Assembly: GCF_947497045.1 (NCBI RefSeq)
Contig: NZ_CANMEU010000002.1
Location: forward strand, 496,001 to 560,000
DNA length: 64,000 nt
Reading direction: 5' to 3'
Source of the DNA: an uncultured Tateyamaria sp.
GTDB taxonomy: Bacteria; Pseudomonadota; Alphaproteobacteria; Rhodobacterales; Rhodobacteraceae
The notes beneath the pieces were generated by a model. That model saw only the letters and a program-made list of their open reading frames with translations, was not told the origin of the DNA and searched no databases. Positions 19,143 to 28,899 of the stretch are shown here, piece by piece (position 1 is the stretch's first letter; each line of letters starts with the position of its first letter). Made by a program: the position numbers and the translations under genes.

Positions 19143-20420
19143 CTACTCCGCCGCGATCCTCTTGTGGTTGATCCGGTCTTCGATCTCGTCGCGGAAATTC
19201 TTGATCAGCCCTTGAACCGGCCAAGCCGACGCATCGCCAAGCGCACAGATCGTGTGGCCCTCGACCTGTTTGGTCACGTCCAGAAGGATGTCGATTTCCT
19301 CAACCTCCGCCTCGCCTTTGACCAACCGGTCCATCACGCGCATCATCCAGCCTGTGCCTTCGCGGCAGGGCGTGCATTGCCCGCAGGATTCATGTTTGTA
19401 GAATTTGGACAGCCGCCAGATCGCCTTGATGATGTCCGTGCTCTGATCCATCACGATGACCGCAGCGGTTCCAAGGGACGACCCCTTTTCCTTGAGCGCG
19501 TCGAAATCCATGATCGCATCGCGCATGTTTTCACCGCGCACACATGGCACAGACGACCCGCCGGGGATCACCGCCTTGAGGTTGTCCCACCCGCCACGAA
19601 TGCCGCCGCAATGCTTTTCGATCAGTTCCTCAAACGAGATGCTCATCGACTCCTCGACCACGCAGGGATTGTTCACATGGCCCGAAATCGCAAACAGTTT
19701 GGTGCCCGCATTGTTGGGACGGCCAAACGAGGAAAACCAAGACGCGCCCCGACGCAGGATGGTGGGCACGACAGCGATGGATTCGACGTTGTTCACCGTA
19801 GTGGGGCAGCCATAAAGGCCCGCACCCGCGGGAAATGGCGGCTTCATGCGTGGCATGCCCTTCTTGCCCTCAAGCGATTCCAGCAGTGCGGTTTCCTCGC
19901 CGCAGATATAGGCCCCTGCCCCGTGGTGCAGGTAAATCTCGAAATCCCAACCGGACCCGGCGGCGTTTTTGCCAACCAGACCAGCATCATAGGCTTCGTC
20001 GATGGCAGCTTGCAGCGCCTCTTTCTCGCGGATGTATTCGCCGCGGATATAGATGTAGCAAGCATTGGCGTTCATCGCGAAGGAGGCGATCAGGCACCCT
20101 TCGATCAGGGTGTGGGGATCATGGCGCATGATCTCACGGTCCTTGCAGGTGCCGGGTTCGGATTCGTCGGCGTTCACAACCAGATAGCTGGGGCGACCGT
20201 CGCTTTCCTTGGGCATGAACGACCATTTGAGACCCGTGGGAAAGCCCGCGCCGCCGCGCCCGCGCAGGCCCGAATCCTTCATTTCCTGCACAATCCAGTC
20301 GCGCCCTTTTTGGATCAGCTTGTCAGTGCCATCCCAGTGGCCCCGCGCCTGCGCGCCTTTCAGCGTGCGGTCGTGCATTCCGTACAAGTTGGTAAAGATA
20401 CGATCCTGGTCGGCCAGCAT
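19143..20420 (-). CDS. nuoF: NADH-quinone oxidoreductase subunit F (NADH/FMN site)
   Basis: A 425-residue flavoprotein where NADH is oxidised. The NADH-binding [15 protein letters not shown] (about residues 57-71), FMN-binding [19 protein letters not shown] and 4Fe-4S cluster N3 motif [15 protein letters not shown] are all present. The start ATG at 20420 ([14 protein letters not shown]) is supported by homology; the track start at 20573 runs through the DUF5337-like gene. Confidence 0.97.
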   Translation of the reverse strand: MLADQDRIFTNLYGMHDRTLKGAQARGHWDGTDKLIQKGRDWIVQEMKDSGLRGRGGAGFPTGLKWSFMPKESDGRPSYLVVNADESEPGTCKDREIMRHDPHTLIEGCLIASFAMNANACYIYIRGEYIREKEALQAAIDEAYDAGLVGKNAAGSGWDFEIYLHHGAGAYICGEETALLESLEGKKGMPRMKPPFPAGAGLYGCPTTVNNVESIAVVPTILRRGASWFSSFGRPNNAGTKLFAISGHVNNPCVVEESMSISFEELIEKHCGGIRGGWDNLKAVIPGGSSVPCVRGENMRDAIMDFDALKEKGSSLGTAAVIVMDQSTDIIKAIWRLSKFYKHESCGQCTPCREGTGWMMRVMDRLVKGEAEVEEIDILLDVTKQVEGHTICALGDASAWPVQGLIKNFRDEIEDRINHKRIAAE

Positions 20421-20457
20421 GTCAGATCCTCTCGGTGCGGCCCCGCGCCGGGCCGTT

Positions 20458-20676
20458 TCATGTGTCCCGGCTGTTTTGCCAAATCCTGAGCGCCACCACC
20501 AGTGCCCAAATGAACGCAGCCAGTGCGAAAAGCAGCAAAAGTATCTCGAACCGGGGTGGCAGACCCAAGACACCGACGATCACAGGCGCAAAGATCGACA
20601 GCAAAGCGGCCCCCGCAATGACGAGGGCCGCGATACGGCCCTGACGGGCCTGTTTGGGATCAAGCGGGGCGGACAT
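20458..20676 (-). CDS. DUF5337-like two-helix membrane protein
   Basis: A 72-residue protein with a charged N-terminus ([14 protein letters not shown]) and two hydrophobic helices (about 15-38 and 44-64). I believe it corresponds to DUF5337, a small Rhodobacterales family seen beside nuo genes; this is from memory and unverified. It starts 3 bp after the HhH membrane protein and ends 37 bp before nuoF. Confidence 0.7.
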   Translation of the reverse strand: MSAPLDPKQARQGRIAALVIAGAALLSIFAPVIVGVLGLPPRFEILLLLFALAAFIWALVVALRIWQNSRDT

Positions 20677-20679
20677 GCC

Positions 20680-21444
20680 TTAGTAAACGCCGCCCTTTTT
20701 GACTTTCTTCGAAAACTCGGTGGTCCCGCCCGCAGCGAGCGTCTTGGCCTGATCGACCCATGCGTCGCGGCTGACGCGGCCCTTGAACCCTTCGAGGTTT
20801 TGGTCGACCCACGCAATTTCGTCCGTGCCCCAGGTCGCGATCTGGTCAAAATGGTAAAAGCCCATCGAATGCAGCAACGATTCCAGCTTTGGGCCGACCC
20901 CCTTGATCTGCTTGAGGTTATCGGGGCCGCCTGCGCGGGCCGCGCCGAGGGTTTCGGGCTTCTTGCCCTCACCGGCCACGGCGGGGGCGGCTTTTGCCTT
21001 GGTTTTGGCGGCAGCTTTCGGCTTGGCTTCGGCTTTCGGCTTGGCCGCGGCCTTTGGTTTTGCCTTGGCTTTGGGGGCAGCCTTGGCGGTGCCTTTATCC
21101 TCTGAAACTTCGGCCTGAGCCGCGACCGGTTCGGACGCGGTCACAGCCGCCTTGGCCGGTGCCGCAGCTTGGGCCGGTGCAGGGGTCGCAACCGCTTTGG
21201 GTTTTTCGGGGGCCGCATCATCCGCTTTGCCAGCCTGTGCTTCGCCCAATGCGGGCAAGGGGCGACACATTATGAAGTTCAAAAGCAGGCCCGCGATTAC
21301 AAACACGACGCCTGCTGCAAACACCGCCTGCATGAACGTCCATGTCCCGACCACCATCAGCAACACCGCTGCCAGTGCCCCGCCAAGAGCTGCGACCAGC
21401 CAACAGCCGAGTGCGCAACTTACCATACCTTGTTTCTTGTCCAT
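20680..21444 (-). CDS. membrane-anchored protein with H1-like Ala/Lys linker and C-terminal helix-hairpin-helix domain
   Basis: A 254-residue protein of three parts. Residues about 10-60 form two transmembrane helices; about 65-160 is a low-complexity Ala/Lys/Pro linker (KAKPKAAAKPKAEAKPK), like histone-H1-type DNA-binding tails; about 163-254 is a helix-hairpin-helix domain with [14 protein letters not shown]. The last part is almost the same as the NuoE tail: I count about 73 identical of 92 positions. It sits 27 bp after nuoE and 3 bp before the DUF5337-like gene. The domain is often labelled 5' DNA nuclease-like, but I see no nuclease catalytic residues. Membrane-tethered nucleic-acid binding is a reasonable inference. 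Confidence 0.85.
   Translation of the reverse strand: MDKKQGMVSCALGCWLVAALGGALAAVLLMVVGTWTFMQAVFAAGVVFVIAGLLLNFIMCRPLPALGEAQAGKADDAAPEKPKAVATPAPAQAAAPAKAAVTASEPVAAQAEVSEDKGTAKAAPKAKAKPKAAAKPKAEAKPKAAAKTKAKAAPAVAGEGKKPETLGAARAGGPDNLKQIKGVGPKLESLLHSMGFYHFDQIATWGTDEIAWVDQNLEGFKGRVSRDAWVDQAKTLAAGGTTEFSKKVKKGGVY
20990..21085 (-). repeat. imperfect tandem repeat coding for the Ala/Lys/Pro linker
   Basis: Within the HhH membrane protein gene, the coding sequence cycles through variants of a short unit encoding KPKAAAK/KAEAKPK (on the plus strand, repeated forms of ttcggcttggc). Such repeats tend to vary in number between strains. Confidence 0.6.
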
Positions 21445-21471
21445 GACCGTCCCTTCCCCGTCTAGAGGCTC

Positions 21472-22647
21472 CTACTTCTTGTACGTGCCCTCTTTTTTGG
21501 CACGTTTGGAAAATTCTGTCTCTTCTCCTGCCGCCAAGGCGGTGGCCTGAGTGACCCAATTGTCGCGGCTGACGCGGCCCTTGAATCCTTCGAGGTTCTG
21601 ATCGACCCACGCGATTTCGTCCCCGCTCCACGCAGCGATCTGATCGAAATGGTAAAAGCCAAGGCGGTGCAGCAACGTCTCGAGTTTGGGACCGACGCCC
21701 TTAATCATCTTGAGATTGTCGGGGCCGCCCGCGCGGGCGGCATCAAGCGTGGCGGGCTTGGTGCCCGGCCCTGTGGCGACAGGAGAGTTGGCGGGTTTTG
21801 ACGCGACGCGGTCACCCTCTGGCCTGCTTTTGCCCTTGGCCGCGATCGCAGCAGGCTTTGCAGACGCGACGCGTCCACCCTGTTTTCCCGCTCGACTGTC
21901 GGGGGGCATCATGTCCCCGCTTGGGGCGACATTCTCGTTTGCTTTGCCCCATGGGGCGAGCAGCGGCACTTCGGTCCCGTCAATACGTTTGACCGTGTCG
22001 CCGATATCCGTCGCCAACTGGACAGAGGCATTGTATTTCGTGCGCCCGCTGTCGGCATCCTTGAGGGTGGTGAGACCGGACAGAGGCTCTGCCGCATAGC
22101 GCCCGTTCTGCGGCCCCGGCGTGGGCACCTGCCCCGCGGCCAGTTCGTCGATGATCTCGCCCATGCGGGCGGCGGTCAGATCCTCGTAATAGTCCTTGCC
22201 GATCTGGGCCATGGGCGCATTGGCGCAGGACCCGAGGCATTCGACCTCTTCCCAGCTGAATTTGCCATCCGCGCTCAGCTGATGCGACTTGGCGGCGATC
22301 TTATCCTTGCAGACCGCCACAAGGTCCTCGGCCCCGCAAATCATGCAGGACGTGGTGCCGCAGACCTGGATATGCGCAACAGAACCAACGGGTTGCAACT
22401 GGAACATGAAGTAGAACGAAGCCACTTCGAGCGCGCGGATATAGGCCAGATCAAGCATATCCGCGATCGCCTCGATCGCGGGGCGGGTCAACCAGCCCTC
22501 TTGCTCCTGCGCGCGCCACAGCAGCGGAATGATGGCGCTGGCCTGACGGCCTTCGGGGTACTTGGTGATCTGCGCCTCGGCCCAGGCCTGATTGGCGGGG
22601 GTGAAGGCGAAGGTGTCGGGTTGTTCTGCGTGGAGACGACGTAGCAT
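21472..22647 (-). CDS. nuoE: NADH-quinone oxidoreductase subunit E with C-terminal helix-hairpin-helix extension
   Basis: A 391-residue protein. Residues about 1-175 are the 2Fe-2S thioredoxin-like NuoE core with ligands in [14 protein letters not shown] and [13 protein letters not shown]. Then comes a linker of about 120 residues rich in Ala/Lys/Gly, and finally a helix-hairpin-helix domain ([25 protein letters not shown]). The core alone is about 160-240 residues in many bacteria; alphaproteobacteria such as Rhodobacter capsulatus are known to have a long form. The tail is duplicated in the next gene. ATG at 22647, 76 bp after nuoD in the transcribed direction. Confidence 0.96.
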   Translation of the reverse strand: MLRRLHAEQPDTFAFTPANQAWAEAQITKYPEGRQASAIIPLLWRAQEQEGWLTRPAIEAIADMLDLAYIRALEVASFYFMFQLQPVGSVAHIQVCGTTSCMICGAEDLVAVCKDKIAAKSHQLSADGKFSWEEVECLGSCANAPMAQIGKDYYEDLTAARMGEIIDELAAGQVPTPGPQNGRYAAEPLSGLTTLKDADSGRTKYNASVQLATDIGDTVKRIDGTEVPLLAPWGKANENVAPSGDMMPPDSRAGKQGGRVASAKPAAIAAKGKSRPEGDRVASKPANSPVATGPGTKPATLDAARAGGPDNLKMIKGVGPKLETLLHRLGFYHFDQIAAWSGDEIAWVDQNLEGFKGRVSRDNWVTQATALAAGEETEFSKRAKKEGTYKK

Positions 22648-22683
22648 CAGTGTTGTCCCTTTGTCTGCGTGGAAGCGGCAGGT

Positions 22684-22715
22684 GCCTCCGGCGGGAGTTT
22701 ATTTGGCAAGATGAA
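22684..22715 (+). repeat. recurrent intergenic element between nuoD and nuoE
   Basis: The sequence gcctccggcgggagtttatt followed by tggcaagatgaag fits a short motif that I recall as very common between genes in Rhodobacterales, with a small CTCC/GGAG hairpin then a T-rich stretch. It reads on the plus strand, i.e. antisense to the nuo operon. I found no second full copy in this window; 59638-59656 may be a decayed partial one. Confidence 0.4.
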
Positions 22716-22723
22716 GGGCTGGA

Positions 22724-23944
22724 TCACCGGTCGATCTCTCCGAACACCACATCCATTGTTCCGATAATCGCAGCAACATCAGCCAGTTGGTGTCCTGTGC
22801 TCATGTAATCCATTGCTTGCAGGTGCAGGAAGCCCGGCGCGCGGATCTTGGCGCGGTAGGGTTTGTTGGAGCCATCCGCCACCAGATAGACACCGAACTC
22901 CCCCTTCGGGGCTTCGACGGCGCAATAGACTTCGCCCTCGGGCACGTGGAAGCCTTCGGTGTAGAGTTTGAAGTGGTGGATCAGCGATTCCATCGACGTT
23001 TTCATGTCCGTCCGGCTTGGTGGGGTGATCTTGCCACGGGCCAGAATATCGCCGGGGCAATCACGCAGCTTGCCGATGGCCTGTTTGATGATGCTGACGG
23101 ATTGGCGCATCTCCTCCATCCGGACAAGGTAGCGGTCATAGCAATCGCCATTCTTGCCCACCGGGATCTGGAAGTCGAATTCGTCATAGCATTCATAGGG
23201 TTGCGCGCGGCGCAAATCCCATGCAAGGCCCGAGCCGCGCACCATCACGCCCGAGAAGCCGTATTCGAGTATGTCTTCTTCGGTGACGATCCCGATATCG
23301 GCGTTGCGCTGTTTGAAGATGCGGTTTTCGGTCAGCAGCCCGTCGATGTCTTCCATGAAGCCAGACATGAACTTGTGCGCCCATTCCTCGATATCGTCGA
23401 GCAATTCGTCAGGCAGGTCCTGATGCACGCCGCCGGGGCGGAAATAAGCCGCGTGGAGGCGCGCACCGCACGCCCGTTCGTAGAAAATCATCAACTGCTC
23501 ACGCTCTTCAAAGCCCCAGAGCGGCGGGGTCAGCGCGCCCACATCCAGCGCCTGCGTGGTGATGTTCAGCAGGTGGTTCAGCACGCGCCCGATCTCGCAG
23601 AACAGCACGCGGATCAGCGAGGCGCGGCGAGGCACCTCGACGCCCGTCAGCTTTTCGATGGCCAGACACCAGGCATGTTCCTGGTTCATTGGGGCCACAT
23701 AGTCGAGCCGGTCGAAATAGGGCAGGTTTTGCAGGTAGGTGCGTGATTCCATCAGCTTTTCGGTGCCACGGTGCAGCAGACCGATATGCGGGTCACACCG
23801 TTCGACCACTTCGCCATCCAGTTCAAGCACGAGGCGCAACACGCCGTGTGCCGCCGGGTGCTGAGGCCCGAAGTTGATGTTGAAATTGCGGATTTTCTGC
23901 TCGCCGGTGAGGGCGTCTTCGAAACCTTTGGTGCCGTCCATCAT
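22724..23944 (-). CDS. nuoD: NADH-quinone oxidoreductase subunit D
   Basis: A 406-residue 49-kDa-type subunit that lines the quinone pocket. Clear motifs: [26 protein letters not shown] with the quinone-site His, [24 protein letters not shown] and the C-terminal [10 protein letters not shown]. nuoC and nuoD are separate genes here, unlike the fused E. coli form. Two in-frame ATGs (23944, 23941) are equally possible. It begins 37 bp after the 58-residue membrane gene. Confidence 0.97.
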   Translation of the reverse strand: MMDGTKGFEDALTGEQKIRNFNINFGPQHPAAHGVLRLVLELDGEVVERCDPHIGLLHRGTEKLMESRTYLQNLPYFDRLDYVAPMNQEHAWCLAIEKLTGVEVPRRASLIRVLFCEIGRVLNHLLNITTQALDVGALTPPLWGFEEREQLMIFYERACGARLHAAYFRPGGVHQDLPDELLDDIEEWAHKFMSGFMEDIDGLLTENRIFKQRNADIGIVTEEDILEYGFSGVMVRGSGLAWDLRRAQPYECYDEFDFQIPVGKNGDCYDRYLVRMEEMRQSVSIIKQAIGKLRDCPGDILARGKITPPSRTDMKTSMESLIHHFKLYTEGFHVPEGEVYCAVEAPKGEFGVYLVADGSNKPYRAKIRAPGFLHLQAMDYMSTGHQLADVAAIIGTMDVVFGEIDR

Positions 23945-23981
23945 GCTGTCACCTCGCGCAAGCCGTCAAAAGGGAAGGTCA

Positions 23982-24158
23982 TCACCGCTTCTCCAGTTCC
24001 TGCAATTTGAGGGCCATAAACCACAGCAGCGCGATGGTGCCGCCGATGGGCAGCGCGCAAACAAAGGCCCAATATTGATTGATGCCGAAATGGGGCAACA
24101 GCTTGAACATCGGAACGATGGTCGCAGCCGCGATCAGAATCCAGATCAGCGTGCCCAT
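23982..24158 (-). CDS. 58-residue membrane protein coupled to nuoC
   Basis: Too short for the ORF track. The ATG at 24156-24158 lies in a TGATG overlap with the nuoC stop (24158-24160), and the frame ends with TGA at 23982-23984. The product starts [15 protein letters not shown] and has two hydrophobic helices (about 3-19 and 28-50) with a polar GINQY loop and a charged end (KLQELEKR). The stop/start coupling and position between nuoC and nuoD argue for real translation. Function unknown. Confidence 0.68.
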   Translation of the reverse strand: MGTLIWILIAAATIVPMFKLLPHFGINQYWAFVCALPIGGTIALLWFMALKLQELEKR

Positions 24159-24766
24159 CACTTGGCCTCCGCTTCTTTTTCGTCACCGGGCAGGATGTAT
24201 TCGGCACCCTCCCACGGGCTCATAAAGTCGAACTGGCGGTATTCCTGCACAAGGCTGACGGGTTCATAGACCACCCGTTTTTCGACCTCGTCATAGCGCA
24301 CTTCGGTATAGCCCGTAGTCGGAAAATCCTTGCGCAGCGGATAGCCCCGAAAGCCGTAATCGGTGAGGATGCGGCGCAGATCGGGGTGGCCCGAGAACAG
24401 GATGCCAAACATGTCGAATACTTCGCGCTCGAACCAGTTGGCCGAGGGGTGCAGATCCGTGATCGACGGCATCATCTGATCCTCACGGATCGACACCCGC
24501 AGGCGGATGCGGTGGTTCTGGTACATCGACAGAAAATGGTAAACGACGTCGAACCGCTTGGCCCGGCCGGGATAGTCCACCGCCGTGATGTCCACCAGCG
24601 ACGAGAACCGGCAGGTGGAGTCGACTTTCAGGAACTCGACCAGCCCAAGGATGCTGGAAGGGGCCACATCCACATTCAGCTCGCCATGGGTCACATCCCA
24701 GGCCAGCACGCAATCGGGGCGCTTGCCCTCGATATAAGTGCCCAGTTCGTTCAGCGCTTGGCTCAT
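24158..24766 (-). CDS. nuoC: NADH-quinone oxidoreductase subunit C
   Basis: A 202-residue 30-kDa-type subunit of the hydrogenase-like connecting module. Conserved segments: [72 protein letters not shown]. Start ATG at 24766 ([14 protein letters not shown]), 10 bp after the nuoB stop; the longer track ORF is out of family. Its stop forms a TGATG with the next small gene. Confidence 0.97.
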   Translation of the reverse strand: MSQALNELGTYIEGKRPDCVLAWDVTHGELNVDVAPSSILGLVEFLKVDSTCRFSSLVDITAVDYPGRAKRFDVVYHFLSMYQNHRIRLRVSIREDQMMPSITDLHPSANWFEREVFDMFGILFSGHPDLRRILTDYGFRGYPLRKDFPTTGYTEVRYDEVEKRVVYEPVSLVQEYRQFDFMSPWEGAEYILPGDEKEAEAK

Positions 24767-24776
24767 GCGTGTCCTC

Positions 24777-25678
<902 letters not shown>

Positions 25679-25703
25679 GTTTGGCTCCTTTTGAGGCGCA
25701 CGC

Positions 25704-25731
25704 GATATAAGCGTGCGAGGTCAAGTGGCAA
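25704..25731 (-). promoter_or_regulatory. candidate sigma70 promoter of the nuo operon
   Basis: On the minus strand TTGCCA (25731-25726) and TATATC (25709-25704) are 16 bp apart, about 25 bp before the nuoA start codon. This is the only well-spaced pair I find upstream of nuoA; a TTGACC lies within the spacer as an alternative -35. Confidence 0.45.
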
Positions 25732-25798
25732 GGTTGACTGATCACGGGTGTACGCGTGCCGCCCGGCAGGGTCAATAAACCCAAAGGCGGAAGTGACG

Positions 25799-25817
25799 GA
25801 AATCACCGGGTGATTTC
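25799..25817. promoter_or_regulatory. perfect 9-1-9 palindrome upstream of nuoA
   Basis: GAAATCACC, one G, GGTGATTTC: every one of the nine arm positions pairs. It lies about 120 bp upstream of the nuoA start and 28 bp past the GAF gene stop. It may be an operator for the nuo promoter or a hairpin ending the GAF transcript; there is no U-run, so an operator or activator site is a little more likely. Confidence 0.5.
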
Positions 25818-25844
25818 GACGCATCCGCGCCGTTTCCCGTCAGG

Positions 25845-26618
25845 TCAGGCGTCGCGGTGCCATTCGGCAAGGGTCAGACCGTCCTTGACCGCGAAGACAT
25901 GGGCAAAAAGCGCGTGCGTCGGACGGCCCGGCACGTTCACTTCGACCGCTCCAGCCTCCACGCCCTGTGCAACCAGCTGCTGCGCAGCGCGCGGCAACGC
26001 CAGAAGCTCCTGAAAGCTCAGATGCAGATCGGTGCGCAACGTCGCATTGGCAAAGACCAGGTCGCCGTCTTCGTTATGCACCGTCACCGCCTTGCCGCGC
26101 GTCTCGGCAAGGGTCGAAAGGATCGCGTCATTCTCGGCCAGCGCCCGGCTGAGGGCACCGTGCTCATAGCGCAGTGTGAGCCGTTCAATCTTGCTTTCGG
26201 CCAGATCGGCCACCGCCTGCAAATAGGACACCTCCGCATCCTGCCAGATGCGCGGTTCGCGTGAAATCGCACACATCGCGCCAACGACATCGCCACAGTC
26301 CACACGCAGAGGCACCCCCAGATAAGCCCCGATATTCAACGCCTCGACCGTGGGCGCGCTCCGAAACTTGGGATCTGCGCGCACGTCAGCGATCTTGAGA
26401 GGTTGACCGGCCCGCATCGTATGAATGCAGATCGTGTCACGCGCGGCCACCGATCTTTGCGCGATGTCGGGCTCGTGACCTGAGTGCCCCATCGCCTGCA
26501 ACGCGTCCCCGTTCGTGATGCTGATCAAGCTCAGACTACAGTTCAGCCGCGCCGCAATAGACTGCGCAAGGGCGTCAAATTCGACCAAGTTACTGAAATC
26601 AAAAGAGGCGTGCGTCAT
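25845..26618 (-). CDS. GAF-domain sensor-like protein
   Basis: A 257-residue soluble protein. Residues about 8-150 look like a GAF domain: SIAARLNCSLSLISITNGD, ICIHTMRAGQPLKIADVRADPKF, IGAYLGVPLRVDCGDVVGAMCAISREPRIW. After a helix (LAESKIERLTLRYEHGALSRALAENDAILSTLAE) comes a PAS-like part (GKAVTVHNEDGDLVFANATLR). There is no kinase, GGDEF or DNA-binding output domain. Start ATG at 26618 is chosen over 26663 because the GAF begins soon after; neither has a strong ribosome site. It lies just upstream of nuo on the same strand. Ligand unknown. Confidence 0.75.
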   Translation of the reverse strand: MTHASFDFSNLVEFDALAQSIAARLNCSLSLISITNGDALQAMGHSGHEPDIAQRSVAARDTICIHTMRAGQPLKIADVRADPKFRSAPTVEALNIGAYLGVPLRVDCGDVVGAMCAISREPRIWQDAEVSYLQAVADLAESKIERLTLRYEHGALSRALAENDAILSTLAETRGKAVTVHNEDGDLVFANATLRTDLHLSFQELLALPRAAQQLVAQGVEAGAVEVNVPGRPTHALFAHVFAVKDGLTLAEWHRDA

Positions 26619-26757
26619 GCGTGGTATACTTCCATCAGGCCGCACACGCCCAAAAATGTCCAAGCGAGCGCGCGGTTGTTCTGAAAGTAACGAAAAATGA
26701 CGCTAAATCAAAAGAAAATTACCTTACGTCAGTTTCGGGACGCAATTCAGGGTATAA

Positions 26758-26788
26758 AGGGCGCGCCTTTTATGTGGCGGTGCGCCCT
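26758..26788 (-). terminator. intrinsic terminator after the DUF1330 gene
   Basis: AGGGCGC (26758-26764) and GCGCCCT (26782-26788) form a 7-bp stem; on the minus strand it is followed by TTTATA. It sits 27 bp beyond the DUF1330 stop and separates that gene from the AT-rich gap before the GAF gene. Confidence 0.6.
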
Positions 26789-26814
26789 CTGCGGTCCAGA
26801 TGGTGAAAACCGGC

Positions 26815-27096
26815 CTAAAGCAGTATGATTTCCGAGTTGCCCGCCCCACGGCGCAACGCATGCACATCCGCCAGGTCGGGGTCCGATATCCAGGCCTCGG
26901 CAGCGGCCCGGTCGGGAAAAGACACAACCGCAATCGCATCCGGCACCACCGGATTGCCCTCAAGCACCTTGAGATCGGGCGAGGCCTGCACCACCTGTCC
27001 TCCATGGCGCGCCAAAGCGTCGGCGGCTTTTTCACGGTAGGCGGTCAAACTTTCGGCGTTCGTAACCCGAAACATCGCAACGGCATGGGTGGTCAT
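26815..27096 (-). CDS. DUF1330 family protein (dimeric alpha/beta barrel)
   Basis: A 93-residue cytoplasmic protein with the ferredoxin-like dimeric alpha/beta barrel pattern of DUF1330: an opening strand HAVAMFRVTN, helix LTAYREKAADALARHGG, VLEGNP, and IAVVSFPDRAAAEAWISDPD. Biochemical role is unknown for the family. It is divergent from the LysR gene with 113 bp between the starts, the usual arrangement for a LysR regulator and its target. Confidence 0.82.
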   Translation of the reverse strand: MTTHAVAMFRVTNAESLTAYREKAADALARHGGQVVQASPDLKVLEGNPVVPDAIAVVSFPDRAAAEAWISDPDLADVHALRRGAGNSEIILL

Positions 27097-27209
27097 ATTT
27101 TGTCCTTTGTTCCTGATCTCGCCTCTGTTGATACGCGTACTGGTGCTGTCCGGGAATTAGGGATTGTGATGCCCCACCTGTGCAAAAACGATCAGGAAAG
27201 ACAACTCTG
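27097..27209. promoter_or_regulatory. divergent control region between DUF1330 and LysR genes
   Basis: This 113-bp gap must hold both promoters. It is AT-richer than its neighbours (e.g. attttgtcctttgttcctg). I see no clean -35/-10 pair and only vague T-N11-A candidates for LysR binding, so no exact site is claimed. Confidence 0.4.
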
Positions 27210-28094
27210 ATGAGCGGACGTGATATGGATTGGGGCGATCTGCGCTTTGTACTTGAAACGGTGCGCAACGGCGGGCTGAGCGGGGCAGCCCGCACCCTCA
27301 AGGTGAACCATGCCACCGTGGCCCGTCGGATTGCCGCCGCCGAGGCGGCCCTTGGCACGCCCCTGTTTGATCGCCGCCCCACAGGATATGTGCCGACACA
27401 GGCCGGTGAGGACGCGGCGCGCACCGCCGAGGCGTTCGAGGTCGAACATGCCACTCTGACCCGCGCGATTGCATCGCGCGATACCTCAATCAGCGGACCA
27501 CTGACGGTGACGGCACCGCAATTGATGATCCAGACGATGCTTGCCCCGATCTTTGGCGATTTTGCGCGCGCTCATCCCGAAGTGGATTTGATCGCGCTCG
27601 GGGCCAACAAACCGCTGAACCTTGCCCACCGCGAGGCAGAGGTGGCCATCCGTATCTCATCGTCCCCCGACCCTGACCTTGTGGGCCGGCAGGTTGCGAC
27701 CCAGAATTCCGCCGTCTTCGCCAGCCACGCCTATCTTGCGCGTTTGGCCGATGATCCAGACAAGCGGCTGGACTGGCTGCGATTTGTACGTTGGGAGGGG
27801 CCACAAAAGGCGGTGAGCGAAGCCTATCCCAACCTGCGTATCGCGATGCAGATGGATGACATGGTGGCCATATCGGGCGCGGTGCGTGCGGGCCTTGGGG
27901 CGACACGCCTGCCCTGTTTCCTGGGCGACACCGACCCCGATCTGGGGCGCGTGCCCGGCTTGCCGCTGTTTGCCTACCCACCGATATGGGTGCTGACCCA
28001 TGCGGATCTGCGCGCGGTGCCACGCATTGCCGCCTTCACCCGGTTTGTGTCGGATGCGTTGCGGGCGCGCCGCTCGGACTTTGCCGGGACCTAG
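27210..28094 (+). CDS. LysR-family transcriptional regulator
   Basis: A 294-residue regulator with an N-terminal winged helix-turn-helix (DWGDLRFVLETVRNGGLSGAARTLKVNHATVARRIAAAE, about residues 7-46) and a LysR substrate-binding domain after about residue 90. The family marks LF.R...G..PT.AGE are visible as LFDRRPTGYVPTQAGE. The start is ATG 27210; ATG 27225 is an alternative just before the DNA-binding domain. It is divergent from the DUF1330 gene and overlaps the enoyl-CoA hydratase gene by 4 bp at their 3' ends. The inducer is unknown; it could also serve the leucine operon next door, but no evidence points there. Confidence 0.92.
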   Translation: MSGRDMDWGDLRFVLETVRNGGLSGAARTLKVNHATVARRIAAAEAALGTPLFDRRPTGYVPTQAGEDAARTAEAFEVEHATLTRAIASRDTSISGPLTVTAPQLMIQTMLAPIFGDFARAHPEVDLIALGANKPLNLAHREAEVAIRISSSPDPDLVGRQVATQNSAVFASHAYLARLADDPDKRLDWLRFVRWEGPQKAVSEAYPNLRIAMQMDDMVAISGAVRAGLGATRLPCFLGDTDPDLGRVPGLPLFAYPPIWVLTHADLRAVPRIAAFTRFVSDALRARRSDFAGT

Positions 28095-28876
28095 TCCAAC
28101 ATCCACGCCGCGCGGCGCTTGTCAAAGAAGGCGCCAATGCCCTCGGCCGCCTCTTCCGTTTCCCACCGTGACTTCAGGGCCTTGATCGTCATTGCAATGG
28201 TGTCATCGTCAATGCGCGGGCCCAGATCGCGGGCCAGCGCCTTGGCCGCCGCCACCGCTCCGGGGGCGCAGGACAGGTAAGGCACAACCTCGGCCTCAAC
28301 CGCCGCGTCCAGATCATCCGCAGGCACGGCGCGCGCCAGCAGCCCCAGATCAACCGCCTCCGCCGCACCAAACAGGCGCGCCGACATGAACACGCGGCGC
28401 GCGCGCCCCTCGCCCATGCGCGCCAGCACATAAGGGCCGATGGTGGCCGGAATGATCCCAAGTCGCGTTTCCGTCAGCCCCATTTTCAGGTGATCAACCC
28501 CGACGGCTACGTCACAGACCGAGGCCATGCCCACCCCGCCGCCAAAGGCGTTGCCTTGCAACGCGCCGATCAACGGTTTGGGCATGGTGTTCAACGCCTG
28601 GAGCATATGCGCCAGCTTGCCCGCCTCGCGCGCGCGGGTCGCCGCACCGGCCTGCATCTGGGCGCGCATCCAGTCCAGATCACCGCCTGCACAGAAACTC
28701 TTGCCCACGCCCGTCAGCACCACCACCCGCACCGCCGGATCGCGGCCCAAATCCGTCGCTGCCTGGGTCAATTCGGCCAGCATCACCGCACTGAGCGCAT
28801 TGTGTTTTTCAGGCCGGTTCAGCGTCAGCGTCGCAACACCGCGCGCGTCCGTTATGATTGAAATCGTGTCAGGCAT
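28091..28876 (-). CDS. liuC: enoyl-CoA hydratase family protein, probable methylglutaconyl-CoA hydratase
   Basis: A 261-residue crotonase-fold enzyme. Oxyanion-hole and core segments are visible: LNRPEKHNALSAVML, GKSFCAGGDLDWM and LQGNAFGGGVGMASVCDVAVG, followed by GLTETRLGIIPATIGPYVLARMG with the catalytic Glu. Context between HMG-CoA lyase and the mcc genes points to hydration of 3-methylglutaconyl-CoA to HMG-CoA in leucine degradation. It is the last gene of the leucine operon, 23 bp after the lyase. Confidence 0.9.
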   Translation of the reverse strand: MPDTISIITDARGVATLTLNRPEKHNALSAVMLAELTQAATDLGRDPAVRVVVLTGVGKSFCAGGDLDWMRAQMQAGAATRAREAGKLAHMLQALNTMPKPLIGALQGNAFGGGVGMASVCDVAVGVDHLKMGLTETRLGIIPATIGPYVLARMGEGRARRVFMSARLFGAAEAVDLGLLARAVPADDLDAAVEAEVVPYLSCAPGAVAAAKALARDLGPRIDDDTIAMTIKALKSRWETEEAAEGIGAFFDKRRAAWMLD

Positions 28877-28899
28877 GTCGGTCCCTTTGAGCTGCGGCC

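Noticed and set aside
21472-22647. NuoE considered as a frameshifted fusion of two genes because of its length
   Set aside because: The frame is continuous with a flexible linker, and long NuoE forms are known in alphaproteobacteria.
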